NCBI RefSeq assembly: GCF_900188025.1
Contig: NZ_FZNO01000020.1
Location: 1-64,000 of the forward strand
Direction of reading: 5' to 3'
Length of the DNA: 64,000 nucleotides
Origin: Blastococcus mobilis
Lineage (GTDB): Bacteria; Actinomycetota; Actinomycetes; Mycobacteriales; Geodermatophilaceae
Positions 9,619-18,706 of the stretch are shown piece by piece. Position 1 is the first letter of the stretch. Every line of letters begins with the position of its first letter. A model generated the notes under the pieces. It saw nothing but the letters and a program-made list of their open reading frames with translations. It ran no database searches and was not told the DNA's origin. The position numbers were made by a program, and so were the translations under genes.

Positions 9619-10244
9619 GCGAGCTCCGCGAGATCGACACCCCCCTGGGCCCGGCCAGGGCGCACGTCACGGACGGCAGGGGGAGCAGCGGCACCCTCGT
9701 CCTGGGCCACGGCGCCGGGGGCGGGGTCGAGTCGGTGGACCTGGTCGGGGTCACGTCGGAGGCCGCGGGGGCCGGTTGGCGCGTCGTACGCGTGGAGCAG
9801 CCGTGGCGGGTGGCCGGCAAGCGGATCGCGGCGGCACCGCCCAAGCTCGACGAGGGCTGGCGCGCGGTGCTCGAGCGGCTCCGCGCCGACGACGTGCTCA
9901 GCGGCCCGCTCGTGCTCGGAGGCCGCAGCGCGGGGGCGCGGGTCGCCTGCCGTACGGCGGCTGAGCACGGCGCCGACGGCGTACTGGCGCTGGCGTTCCC
10001 GCTCCACCCTCCCGGCAGACCGGAGAAGAGCCGAGCCGCCGAGCTGACCGCCGTCCCCGTCCCGCTGGTCGTCGTGCAGGGTGAGACCGATGCCTTCGGG
10101 AGCCCGGAGGAGGTGGCCGCTGTCCTCGACGGGCAGAAGGGCGCATCGGTCTACGCCGTCCCCGGCGACCACTCCCTCAAGAAGAACGTCGCGGTCGTCG
10201 CCGCCGCCGCGATGTCCTGGCTCGGCGAGCTCACCGCTTCCTGA
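9615..10244 (+). CDS. KANL3/Tex30-type alpha/beta hydrolase
   Basis: A 209-residue alpha/beta-hydrolase-fold protein. It has GHGAGGGV near the N-terminus, the nucleophile elbow GGRSAGARVA, and the terminal His in PGDHSLKK. It is close to the dienelactone-hydrolase-like Tex30 family. The GTG at 9615 overlaps the HAD stop (GTGA). The substrate is unknown. Confidence 0.85.
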   Translation: MSELREIDTPLGPARAHVTDGRGSSGTLVLGHGAGGGVESVDLVGVTSEAAGAGWRVVRVEQPWRVAGKRIAAAPPKLDEGWRAVLERLRADDVLSGPLVLGGRSAGARVACRTAAEHGADGVLALAFPLHPPGRPEKSRAAELTAVPVPLVVVQGETDAFGSPEEVAAVLDGQKGASVYAVPGDHSLKKNVAVVAAAAMSWLGELTAS

Positions 10245-10518
10245 GAACGGGTTCCGGGTTACCTCGGCGACGGACGGGCTACGGCTCGACGTCCAGCGAG
10301 GTGACCGTCACCCCGACGCCGAAACCACCACCCTCGAACGCATGAGCGGATCCACGGGCCGGGTCTGACAGCTTCGGGATGTCTGACCCACCGATACCGG
10401 CAGATCAGACCTCTACGACCGCGCATCCCGCCCGGTCGAGGAGTAAGCCCGTGCGGACGCACACGAGCAGCGCCGGCCAGCGATCTGCGAGCCGCTGCGC
10501 TGATCGACCTGCGGGAGG
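10245..10518. other. Convergent intergenic region, no gene recognised
   Basis: About 270 bases lie between the convergent hydrolase and coxG stops. Short open frames have no ribosome sites or family features. No member of the dispersed repeats is seen here. Confidence 0.45.
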
Positions 10519-11667
10519 TCAGCCCCGCCGGCGACGGCGGCGCCGCACCAGCAGGGCGATCAGCAGAACGGCACCGGCCACCCCCGCGGCCGGAGCCGCG
10601 TACCGCGCCATGGCCGCACCGCCGGCGACCTCGAGCAGGTCGATGGGTTCGGGCTCCTCCTGCGGGCGCGTCACCACGCTGGGACCGGCGGAGGGCACGG
10701 TGCGCACCGGGCCGCCAGAGGCGGCCTTCCGCGGCGGTGCGGTGGGTCCGCTCGGCGGGCCGCTCGGTGCCTTCGCGGTCGGAGCGTTGGCGGCGGCGGC
10801 GCTCTCGGACGAGGCCGGGATCCGGTCTCCCGGTGCGGGCACGGCCGTGATGGGAGAGGTCTCGGCGGGGGCTGCCTTTGCCGGGGACGCCTTTGCCGGC
10901 GCTGCCTTTGCCGGGGCTCCCTTCGCCGGGGACGCCTTGGCCGGGGCTGCCTTCGCGGTCCTCTGCGGAGCTGCCTCGGTGGGCGCGGCCTTCTCGGCCG
11001 AGGTGTTCGTGTCCGCCTCGACCGCGCTGGTGACGCTGACCTTGTCCGTGGCCGCGGCTGCGGCCTTCTTCGTCCCCGCGGCCGCCTTCTTCACGGCCTT
11101 GCCGGCTGCACCGTCGCCGGCGGCCTGCTCCGCAGAGGCGGCGATCTCCTCGACCGCGCCGGTCGCCGTCGCCGCTGCCTTCTGCGCCGCGGTCTTCGCC
11201 CGGGCGGCATCACCCTGGGCGTCACCCTGGCCGAGCTGGGCCGCCAGCTTGTCGGCGAACTGGCCGAGCAGCTTGTTGCCCACGTCGGTCATGACGCCGC
11301 GGCCGAACTGCGCGGGGCGACCGGTGATGTTGAGGTCGGTCAGCACGTCGACGCGCGTGATGGAGCCCTCCGCCTGCAGTTTCGCCGTCACCGTCGCGGC
11401 GGCGGTGCCGTTGCCGCGCTGGTCCTTGCCCTTGGCGTCGATGACGGCGGTGTGTGCGGCCTCGTCCTTCTCGACGAAGGAGGCCTTGCCCTGGTAGGTC
11501 AGGTTGATCGGCCCGAGCTTGACCTTCACCCGCCCGGTGAAGTCGTCGCCGGCGACCGAATCGAGCGCCGCCCCGGGCATGCACGGCGCGATGCGCTCGA
11601 TGTCGAGGAGCACCCGCCAGGCCTCGTCGACGGGAACGGGCACGGTGAACGAGTTCTCCAGTTGCAC
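10519..11667 (-). CDS. coxG: CoxG-like SRPBCC protein with long Ala/Lys/Pro linker and C-terminal membrane anchor
   Basis: A 382-residue protein. Residues about 1-145 form the CoxG/SRPBCC domain (FTVPVPVDEAWRVLLDIERIAPCMPGA, GRVKVKLGPINLTYQG). Residues about 150-345 are low-complexity Ala/Lys/Pro with APAKASPAKG-like repeats. Residues about 352-375 form a transmembrane helix followed by a run of arginines. In Oligotropha, CoxG anchors CO dehydrogenase to the membrane; the same role fits here. The GTG at 11667 has AGGAGGT upstream. It is the last gene of the coxSLMG operon, after the repeat at 11751. Confidence 0.85.
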   Translation of the reverse strand: MQLENSFTVPVPVDEAWRVLLDIERIAPCMPGAALDSVAGDDFTGRVKVKLGPINLTYQGKASFVEKDEAAHTAVIDAKGKDQRGNGTAAATVTAKLQAEGSITRVDVLTDLNITGRPAQFGRGVMTDVGNKLLGQFADKLAAQLGQGDAQGDAARAKTAAQKAAATATGAVEEIAASAEQAAGDGAAGKAVKKAAAGTKKAAAAATDKVSVTSAVEADTNTSAEKAAPTEAAPQRTAKAAPAKASPAKGAPAKAAPAKASPAKAAPAETSPITAVPAPGDRIPASSESAAAANAPTAKAPSGPPSGPTAPPRKAASGGPVRTVPSAGPSVVTRPQEEPEPIDLLEVAGGAAMARYAAPAAGVAGAVLLIALLVRRRRRRRG

Positions 11668-11750
11668 GGGCTGACCTCCTGGAGGGTGCGCACCGGCCGG
11701 CCCGCCCAGGAGTGGGGGGGCCGGCCGGTACGGACGGTTACGGACCCTGC

Positions 11751-11808
11751 GGCCCCGTTCAGGGCACCGCCCCGAGCGTGCGAGGGGTGGGGAGAACGGG
11801 GTCCTTCT
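11751..11808 (-). repeat. Stop-abutting GC-rich hairpin repeat, copy 2
   Basis: On the minus strand it follows the coxM stop by five bases: AGAAGGACCCCGTTCTCCCC, then CCCTCGCACGCTCGGGGCGG. It is the same family and orientation as copy 1. It separates coxM from coxG within an otherwise co-directional operon, so it may attenuate coxG expression (inference). Confidence 0.7.
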
Positions 11809-11813
11809 GGAAA

Positions 11814-12671
11814 CTACAGCCCGGCGGCCACCGTCACCGCACGGCGCGTGAGCACGGTGGCGAGGTGCTGCCGGTAGTCGGCCTGGGCGTTGAGATCGCT
11901 GCTCGGGCTGGTGCCCTCCGCCGCGTGCTCGGCAGCCGCGGCGACCGCCTCGCCGGTCGCCTCGACGTCGACCAGCGCCGCCTCCACCGCGTGCGCGCGC
12001 AACGGCGTCGGGCCCATGTTGGTCAGCCCGATGCGCGCCTCGGCGATCCGTCCCTCCTCCCGGCGGACCACCGCGGCCACCGCGACGATCGACCAGGCCT
12101 GCGCCACCCGGTTGAACTTCTCGTAGCGCATGCCCCAGGTGCCCCCGAGCTTCGGGACGCGGACCTCGACGAGCAGCTCCCCCTCCTCGAGCGCGGTGGT
12201 CAGGTAGTCGACGAAGAACTCCGTCGCGGGGACGGTCCGCCGACCCTGGAGCCCGGCGATCACGAACTCCGCGTCCAGGGCCAGTGCCACCGCCGGCAGG
12301 TCACCGGCCGGGTCGGCGTGCGCCAGGGCGCCGCCGAAGGTGCCCCGGTGCCGCACCTGCCGGTCGGCGACCGTCCCCGTCGCCTCGGCGATGAGCGGCG
12401 CGTACCGGGCGATCAGCGGGTCGGAGAGGACGTCGGAGTGCGTCGTCATCGCGCCGATGACGATCGCGTCCTCCTCCTCGCGGACCCCCCGCAGCTCGGC
12501 GACCCTGGTCAGGTCGACGACGGTCTCGGGGGCGGCCAGCCGCAGCCGCATGACCGGGATGAGCGACTGCCCGCCGGCGAGGATCTTCACGTCCTCCCCA
12601 CCGGAGGCGACGGCCTCCAGCGCCTCGTCGACCGTCGTCGGGCGGGCGTAGGCGAACGGTGCGGGAATCAT
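11814..12671 (-). CDS. coxM: CO dehydrogenase-family FAD-binding medium subunit
   Basis: A 285-residue molybdopterin-dehydrogenase FAD subunit. The FAD motif KILAGGQSLIPVMRLR is near residues 31-46, and VRHRGTFGGALAHADPAGD is near 105-123. It passes electrons from the iron-sulfur subunit through FAD to the acceptor. The ATG at 12671 overlaps the coxL stop (ATGA). Confidence 0.93.
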   Translation of the reverse strand: MIPAPFAYARPTTVDEALEAVASGGEDVKILAGGQSLIPVMRLRLAAPETVVDLTRVAELRGVREEEDAIVIGAMTTHSDVLSDPLIARYAPLIAEATGTVADRQVRHRGTFGGALAHADPAGDLPAVALALDAEFVIAGLQGRRTVPATEFFVDYLTTALEEGELLVEVRVPKLGGTWGMRYEKFNRVAQAWSIVAVAAVVRREEGRIAEARIGLTNMGPTPLRAHAVEAALVDVEATGEAVAAAAEHAAEGTSPSSDLNAQADYRQHLATVLTRRAVTVAAGL

Positions 12672-15160
12672 CGGTCGCCTCCCAGCGAGGACTCGTCGGT
12701 GGACACGCCCGTGGTGGTCTCGGTCGAGGCCCCGCCCCACGCGACGGTGCCCGCGGTGGCGCGACCCCCGCCGTCCCCGCCCTGGTGGATGGCCCGCCAG
12801 ACCCGTTCCGGCGTGAGCGGCATGAGGATGTCCGACACGCCCAGGTGCCGGACGGCGTCGAGTGCCGCGTTCACCACGGCGGGGGTGCTGGCGATGCAGC
12901 CGGCCTCGCCGACCCCCTTGGCGCCGATCGGGTTCCCCGGTGCGGCATGGACGGTGTTGCCGGTGTCGAAGTGCGGCAGGTCCGCGGCCGAGGGCACCAG
13001 GTAGTCGACGAACGTGCCGGTCGTGAGGTTGCCGTCGGCGTCGTACACCGCCTCCTCGTACAGCGCCTGCGCGATGCCCTGGGCGAGGCCGCCGTGCACC
13101 TGTCCCTCGACGATCAGCGGGTTCACGACCACCCCGACGTCGTCCACCGACGCGTACTTGCGGATCTTCACCATGCCCGTCTCGGTGTCGACCTCCATGG
13201 CGCAGATGTGCGTGCCGTGGGGGAAGGAGAAGTTCACCGGGTCGAAGGTCGCCTCGGCGTCGATCGACGGTTCCATGCCCTCGGGGAAGTTGTGCGCCGC
13301 GAAGGTGGCCAGCGCTATCTCCTGGATGGACAGCCCGGTGCCCGGGGTGCCCCGCACCGAGAAGGTGCCGCCGGAGAACTCGAGGTCGTCCTCGTCGGCC
13401 TCGAGCATGTGGGCGGCGACCCGGCGGGCCTTCGCGACCACCTTGTCCGCCGCCTTCATGACCGCCGCTCCGCCGACGACCAGCGAGCGGGAACCGTAGG
13501 TGTCCAGGCCGCGCGGGGAGACGGAGGTGTCGCCGTGCAGCACCTCGACGTCCTCGAACGGCACACCGAGGGAGTCGGCGACGAGCTGGCTCCACGCCGT
13601 CTCGTGCCCCTGACCGTGCGGCGTGGAGCCGGTGACCACCTCGACCTTGCCGGTCGGCAGCATCCGGATGGACGCGTTCTCCCAGCCGCCCGCCCCGTAG
13701 GAGAGCGACCCCAGCACTCGCGAGGGCGCCAGCCCGCACATCTCGGTGAAGGTGGAGAAGCCGATGCCGAGCTGCACCGGGTCACCCGACTCCCGGCGAC
13801 GGCGCTGCTCCTCGCGCAGCTCGGCGTAGCCGATCAGCTCGAGGGCCTGCCGGGTAGCAGTCTCGTAGTCGCCGCTGTCGTACTCCAGCCCGGCCACGGT
13901 GGTGAACGGGAACTCCTCGGCGTTGATCCAGTTCTTGCGGCGCAGCTCCAGCGGATCCATGCCCAGCTCGACGGCGAGCTCGTCCATGATCCGTTCGACG
14001 GCGAACGTCGCCTCGGGCCGACCGGCGCCGCGGTAGGCGTCGGTGGGCACCTTGTTGGTGAAGATTCCGCGGCACTCGAAGCGGTAGGCCGGGAACTTGT
14101 AGATGCCGGTGAACATGAACGCGCCCAGCACCGGCACACCCGGGGTGACCAGGCGCAGATAGGCGCCCATGTCGGCGAGGATGCGGCAGCGCAGCCCCTT
14201 CACGTTGCCCTCGCGGTCGGCGGCGATGTCGATGTACTGGATCTGGTCGCGGCCGTGGTGGGCCGACATCAGCGACTCGCTGCGCGTCTCGGTCCACTTG
14301 ACCGGCTTCCCCAGGCGCCGGGCGACGAGGAGGCTGAGCACCTCCTCGGGCGTGACCTGCAGCTTGCCCCCGAAGCCGCCGCCCACGTCGGGCGCGACCA
14401 CCCGCAGCTTGTGCTCCGGGACGCCGGTCACCATCGCCAGCATCACCCGCAGGATGTGCGGGACCTGCGTGGAGGACCACAGGGTGTAGTTGTCGCCCTG
14501 CGGCTGGACCACGACCGAGCGCGGTTCCATGAACGCCGGGATGAGCCGCTGCTGGACGAACCGGCGGCTGACGACGACGTCGGCGTCGGCGAACGCCTGC
14601 TCGGTGTCCACGCCCGTGCCGGCGTCCCCGGCGTCGAAGACGAAGGTGAAGCTCTCGTTCGACTCCAGGTGGTCGTGGCAGAGGCCGGTTCCCTGGGCCA
14701 CGGCCTGCTCCATGTCCAGCACCGGCGGCAGCAGGTCGTAATCGACGTCGACGAGCTCGACGGCGTCCTGCGCGGCGCTCTTCGTGCGCCCCACGATGAC
14801 GGCGACGGCCTCGCCGACGTGGTTGACCTCGTCGACGGCCACCGAGGGGTGCCCGGGGTTGACCATGTCCGGGGTGACCGGCCAGGCGCAGGGGATGGAG
14901 CCCTGCTCCTCCTTGAAGTCCTGTCCGCTGAAGACGGCGACGACGCCCGGCGCCTCCCGGGCCGCACTGAGGTCGACGTTCGTGATCTTCGCGTGCGCGA
15001 CGGGGCTGCGGACGACGGCGAGGTGCAGCATCCCGGGCAGCACCATGTTGTCGGTCCAGGTCGTGCGGCCGGTGATCAGCCGGGCGTCCTCCTTGCGGCG
15101 GCGCGCCTTGCCGATCTCCTTCTCGGGGGTGGCCGTGGTCGGCTCCTCTGCGAGGGTCAC
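12668..15160 (-). CDS. coxL: Form II CO dehydrogenase-like molybdenum large subunit
   Basis: An 830-residue xanthine-oxidase-family large subunit. The active-site loop is AYRGAGR at residues 375-381, the form II signature; form I enzymes have AYRCSFR. Other cofactor motifs are GGGFGGK (260-266) and GVGEAG (749-754) with the catalytic Glu752. The gene order S-L-M is also that of form II loci. CO oxidation is well shown for form I only, so the substrate is uncertain. The GTG at 15160 overlaps the coxS stop. Confidence 0.93.
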   Translation of the reverse strand: MTLAEEPTTATPEKEIGKARRRKEDARLITGRTTWTDNMVLPGMLHLAVVRSPVAHAKITNVDLSAAREAPGVVAVFSGQDFKEEQGSIPCAWPVTPDMVNPGHPSVAVDEVNHVGEAVAVIVGRTKSAAQDAVELVDVDYDLLPPVLDMEQAVAQGTGLCHDHLESNESFTFVFDAGDAGTGVDTEQAFADADVVVSRRFVQQRLIPAFMEPRSVVVQPQGDNYTLWSSTQVPHILRVMLAMVTGVPEHKLRVVAPDVGGGFGGKLQVTPEEVLSLLVARRLGKPVKWTETRSESLMSAHHGRDQIQYIDIAADREGNVKGLRCRILADMGAYLRLVTPGVPVLGAFMFTGIYKFPAYRFECRGIFTNKVPTDAYRGAGRPEATFAVERIMDELAVELGMDPLELRRKNWINAEEFPFTTVAGLEYDSGDYETATRQALELIGYAELREEQRRRRESGDPVQLGIGFSTFTEMCGLAPSRVLGSLSYGAGGWENASIRMLPTGKVEVVTGSTPHGQGHETAWSQLVADSLGVPFEDVEVLHGDTSVSPRGLDTYGSRSLVVGGAAVMKAADKVVAKARRVAAHMLEADEDDLEFSGGTFSVRGTPGTGLSIQEIALATFAAHNFPEGMEPSIDAEATFDPVNFSFPHGTHICAMEVDTETGMVKIRKYASVDDVGVVVNPLIVEGQVHGGLAQGIAQALYEEAVYDADGNLTTGTFVDYLVPSAADLPHFDTGNTVHAAPGNPIGAKGVGEAGCIASTPAVVNAALDAVRHLGVSDILMPLTPERVWRAIHQGGDGGGRATAGTVAWGGASTETTTGVSTDESSLGGDR

Positions 15161-15744
15161 GACTGCACCACCACGTGGGGAGCAGCCGCGGTGTCGACGA
15201 CGGCCGGCGAGACGTGCCCGTTGCCGGCCGCCTCACCGCTGGAGGCGCTGTCGCTGGAGGTGGTGTCGCTGGAGGCGCTGCCGCTCATCTCCGCTGCTGC
15301 CTGCTGCACCGCGCGGACGATGTTCTGGTAGCCGGTACACCGGCAGAGATTGCCCTCGATGCCCTCGCGGACCTCGTCCTCGCTGGGCGCCGGGTTGTCC
15401 TTCAGCAGGTCGATGGAGGCCATGATCATCCCCGGCGTGCAGAACCCGCACTGGAGTCCGTGCATCTCGTGGAAGGCCTTCTGCACCGGGTGGAGGCTGC
15501 CGTTCTCCGAGATGCCCTCGATGGTCGTCACCTCGCTGCCGTCGGCCTGGACGGCGAAGACGGTGCAGCTCTTCACGGCCTCGCCGTCGAGGTGGACGGT
15601 GCAGGCGCCGCAGTTGCTGGTGTCGCAGCCGACGACGGTGCCCACCTTGCCGAGCTGCTCACGCAGGTAGTGGACGAGGAGTGTCCGTGGTTCGACGTCG
15701 TCGCTGTAGGACGCGCCGTCGACCCGCACGGAGATCCGGGTCAC
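15157..15744 (-). CDS. coxS: CO dehydrogenase-family [2Fe-2S] small subunit
   Basis: A 195-residue subunit with two 2Fe-2S clusters. The plant-ferredoxin-type cluster uses the Cys residues of [14 protein letters not shown] and KSC; the helical C-terminal cluster uses [11 protein letters not shown] and [10 protein letters not shown] Ser/Thr/Ala-rich tail of about 40 residues follows. The GTG at 15744 starts the family-typical TRISVRVDG; an ATG at 15801 would add 19 residues. It is first in the coxS-L-M-G operon. The roughly 290 bases upstream, to 16034, contain no gene and should carry the promoter. Confidence 0.92.
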   Translation of the reverse strand: MTRISVRVDGASYSDDVEPRTLLVHYLREQLGKVGTVVGCDTSNCGACTVHLDGEAVKSCTVFAVQADGSEVTTIEGISENGSLHPVQKAFHEMHGLQCGFCTPGMIMASIDLLKDNPAPSEDEVREGIEGNLCRCTGYQNIVRAVQQAAAEMSGSASSDTTSSDSASSGEAAGNGHVSPAVVDTAAAPHVVVQS

Positions 15745-16034
15745 GAGAGGTCCTCGCCGGTGCTCGTCGCCCCCGCGGCCCAGGGTGCCCTGCTCCTCCA
15801 TGACCCCGCACGCTCGGTCATTCGCCCTCCGCTCTGAGGTGTGGCCCCGGTCACTTCCGGAGTCCAGGGCGGAGTCTGTACTCCCAGGCCACGGTTAGGC
15901 CAGGCTCCGTGATCCCTATCGGCCCGCTCAGCCGGCCGGACGGGCCGAAAGTCCCGGAATACCGGGCTGACCAGCACGTCCGGCCGACCCGCGCGGCATG
16001 GGGCAACGTTGCAGGGTGGTTGCAGAGGAGCGGC

Positions 16035-17336
16035 TCAGCCGACGGGGACGCGGGCCGCCGCGGGTGCGCCGGCCGCGGTGGCGGCGGCCCGGTCCTCCCG
16101 TCGACGCAGCACCGCGGAGAAGGCCAGGGGGATCAATCCGGCCACAGCCAGCCCGGCACCGACCACACTGGGCGCCCGGTACCCGAGGCCGGCGGCGATC
16201 ACCAGGCCGCCGAGCCAAGCACCCAGCGCATTGGCCAGGTTCAGCGCGGAGTGGTTGAGGGCCGCGCCGAGCATCTGCGCCTCACCCGCGGTCTCCATGA
16301 GCCGCATCTGCAGGCAGACGGCCAGCACGGAGGCGCCTACCGAGACCAGGAAGACGCCGACGACGAGCGCCCCGGGCGAGGATGCGGTGAGGGCCACGAG
16401 GGCGAGCAGGACGCCGAGGGAGATCAGGGCCCCGACGAGCGAACGGAAGAGCGCCAGGTCGGCCAGCCGCCCGCCGAGCGCCGTCCCCAGCACGCCGCCG
16501 GCGCCGTAGACCAGCAGGACCAGGGGCACCGTGCCGCGCGAGAGCCCGGCGACGTCGGTGATGACCGGGGCGATGTAGCTGTAGAGGGCGAACATCCCAC
16601 CGAAGCCGACGATGCCGACCACCAGCGTCAGGAGGACCTGCGGCCGCCGGAGCGCAGTGAGCTCCCCCCGGACCGTGGCCTCGGGCCGTCCGGGCGACGA
16701 CGGGACGACCGCGAGCACGGCGGCGACGGTGGCGGCCGCCAGGACGACCACCGCCCAGTACGCCGAGCGCCAGCCGAACTGCTGCCCGAGCCAGGTGGCC
16801 GCAGGGACACCGGTGAGCATCGCCGCCGCCAGGCCCAGCATCACCGAGCTGACCGCCCGTCCGCGCAGGCGCGGGGCCACGAGCGACGCGGCGACGAGGG
16901 ACGCGGCCCCGAAGTAGGCGCCGTGCGGCAGGCCGCTCAGGAACCGGGCGACCAGCAGGGTGCGGTATCCCGGGGCGAGGGCGGACAGCGCGTTGCCCAC
17001 GAGGAAGGCGGTCATCAGGCCGACCAGCAACGCCCGGCGCGGCAGGCGGGCACTCAGCGCCGCGATCACCGGGGCGCCGACGACGACCCCGAGGGCGTAG
17101 AAGGAGATGACGTGACCGGCCGAGGGGATGTCGACGCCGACGCCGTCGGCGATGTCGGGAAGCACGCCCATCGTGACGAACTCGGTGGTGCCGATGGCGA
17201 AGCCACCGACTGCCAGGGCGATCACGGCGACGACGACGCGCACCGTGCTCGGGGTCGGACGACCGGGGGACGGGGTCCCGGGATTCGGGGGCGCAGCACT
17301 CACTCCACCTGCCAAGTGCCCGGGTCCGGTACGCAT
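16035..17336 (-). CDS. MFS exporter, AraJ/DHA1 type
   Basis: A 433-residue major facilitator protein with 12 hydrophobic segments. The DHA1 signature GTTEFVTMGVLPDIA is in helix 1, and the inter-helix loop ARLPRRALLVG follows helix 2. It resembles arabinose-efflux or drug-export permeases. The start is uncertain: ATG at 17336, or GTG at 17303 (11 residues shorter). It lies 7 bases behind the GAF regulator stop and may be co-transcribed. Confidence 0.88.
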   Translation of the reverse strand: MRTGPGHLAGGVSAAPPNPGTPSPGRPTPSTVRVVVAVIALAVGGFAIGTTEFVTMGVLPDIADGVGVDIPSAGHVISFYALGVVVGAPVIAALSARLPRRALLVGLMTAFLVGNALSALAPGYRTLLVARFLSGLPHGAYFGAASLVAASLVAPRLRGRAVSSVMLGLAAAMLTGVPAATWLGQQFGWRSAYWAVVVLAAATVAAVLAVVPSSPGRPEATVRGELTALRRPQVLLTLVVGIVGFGGMFALYSYIAPVITDVAGLSRGTVPLVLLVYGAGGVLGTALGGRLADLALFRSLVGALISLGVLLALVALTASSPGALVVGVFLVSVGASVLAVCLQMRLMETAGEAQMLGAALNHSALNLANALGAWLGGLVIAAGLGYRAPSVVGAGLAVAGLIPLAFSAVLRRREDRAAATAAGAPAAARVPVG

Positions 17337-17343
17337 TCCCCGG

Positions 17344-18660
17344 TCAGCGCGACCGGCGCACCCGCCTCAGCCGGAGCAGGTGCGCCGCCGCGGTGGCCCG
17401 ACGCGGCGAGCTCGGCGGCAGCCACTCGAGGCAGGTCTGCCAGACCGCGATGTCGTCCCGGGCCTCGGGGAGCTCGGCGTAGCGCAGCAGCAGCTCGGGA
17501 CGGCGGCTGCGCAGGACCGCCTGCCGGAGCAGCGCAGCCACCCGCCCGCGGGCGGCGGCGACCCCGGGCGCGCGCGAGCCCGGCAGCACCGCCCCGGGAT
17601 AGCGCCCGAGCGCCTCGCCGACCGCACCGCGGGCCAGCAACCGGCGGACCTGGTCCACGTCGGTGTCGAGCCGCCCCATCAGGCGGTAGGGGCGGGAGCC
17701 GACGAGGTCGGCCCCGACGAGCCGGCGCAGCCGCGACAGCTCCGCCCGGACGGTCACCTCCGCGGCCTCGCCGGGATGGCACTCCGCGGCCAGGCGCACC
17801 GCCGTCCGCCCCTCACCGGCCGCGGCGGCCTCGGCGAGGAGGAGCAGCAGTTCGGAGTGGCGCAGCGACAGCTCCACCGGTCCCGCAGGCAGGGTCAGCC
17901 GGCCACGGTCCCGGCCGAGGACCTGCAGGCGCGGGGCCGGCCGCTGCGGCGGCGGACGCCGGCTCATGCCCCGCTGCAGTTGTTCCCGGTGCTGCCAGCG
18001 CAGCTCGGACTCCACCGCCGCGACCGTCGCCCGCACCAGCGTGAGCACGTGCGGGCTGGCCACGTGGTCGCCGCCGGTCACGTCGATCGCGCCCAGCAGG
18101 ACGCCGGTGACCGGGTCGTGGACGGGTGCGGCCGAACAGCTCCAGGGCTGCACCGGCCGCCGGAAGTGCTCGCCGCCGTAGATCTGCACGGCGTGGTCGA
18201 CAGCGAGGGCCGTTCCCGGCGCGTTCGTGCCGACGACCTCCTCCGCCCAGCGGGCGCCCTCGACGAAGTGCATGCCGGCAGCGCGCGAGCGCAGTGCGGA
18301 GTCGCCCTCGACCCACAGCATCCGGCCGCCCGCGTCGGTGACGGCGACGATCATCCGGTCGTCCTCGGCGTCCTCCACCAGCAGCCGGCGGATGACGGGC
18401 ATCACCGGGGCCAGGGGATGCCCGTCCCGGTACGCGACCAGGTCGTCGTCCAGCAGGTCGAGCGGCGGCTCGCCGCCGTCGGGGTCGACGCCGCTGCGGA
18501 GCGAGCGCCGCCACGAGTCCCGGACGACCGAGCGCACTGCGTCGTCGGCCAGACCGGTGCCGCTGACGACCCGCTCGTGGGCAGCACGCAGCAGCCGGTC
18601 GTGGTCCGGGTCGGGCCGCCCCGCAGGGAGCGCCAGCCAGGGGTTCACAGCCGACGGCAC
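17344..18660 (-). CDS. GAF-domain transcriptional regulator
   Basis: A protein of about 438 residues. The N-terminal half resembles the ligand-sensing part of AcoR-like regulators: VRDSWRRSLRSGVDPD, then a GAF domain (VGTNAPGTALAVDHAVQIYGGEHF). The C-terminal half has LSLRHSELLLLLAE and VTVRAELSRLRRLVG, consistent with a winged-helix DNA-binding segment; no sigma54-interaction AAA domain is present. Actinobacterial proteins of this build often control aldehyde or alcohol dehydrogenase genes. GTG 18660 is preferred (GGAG upstream); an ATG at 18744 would overlap mftF. Confidence 0.78.
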   Translation of the reverse strand: MPSAVNPWLALPAGRPDPDHDRLLRAAHERVVSGTGLADDAVRSVVRDSWRRSLRSGVDPDGGEPPLDLLDDDLVAYRDGHPLAPVMPVIRRLLVEDAEDDRMIVAVTDAGGRMLWVEGDSALRSRAAGMHFVEGARWAEEVVGTNAPGTALAVDHAVQIYGGEHFRRPVQPWSCSAAPVHDPVTGVLLGAIDVTGGDHVASPHVLTLVRATVAAVESELRWQHREQLQRGMSRRPPPQRPAPRLQVLGRDRGRLTLPAGPVELSLRHSELLLLLAEAAAAGEGRTAVRLAAECHPGEAAEVTVRAELSRLRRLVGADLVGSRPYRLMGRLDTDVDQVRRLLARGAVGEALGRYPGAVLPGSRAPGVAAARGRVAALLRQAVLRSRRPELLLRYAELPEARDDIAVWQTCLEWLPPSSPRRATAAAHLLRLRRVRRSR

Positions 18661-18706
18661 GGGGCGCTCCGCCAACGGTGGCTCATGTCCGGACCATCGT
18701 GGCTGC

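Noticed and set aside
10850..10980. CRISPR-like short repeats within coxG
   Set aside because: The repeated units encode the APAKASPAKG-type protein linker in frame and vary in length; there are no spacers.
12659..15331. An 890-codon plus-strand frame opposite coxL and coxS
   Set aside because: It is antisense to well-conserved CoxL and CoxS; the translation is low-complexity and has no ribosome site.
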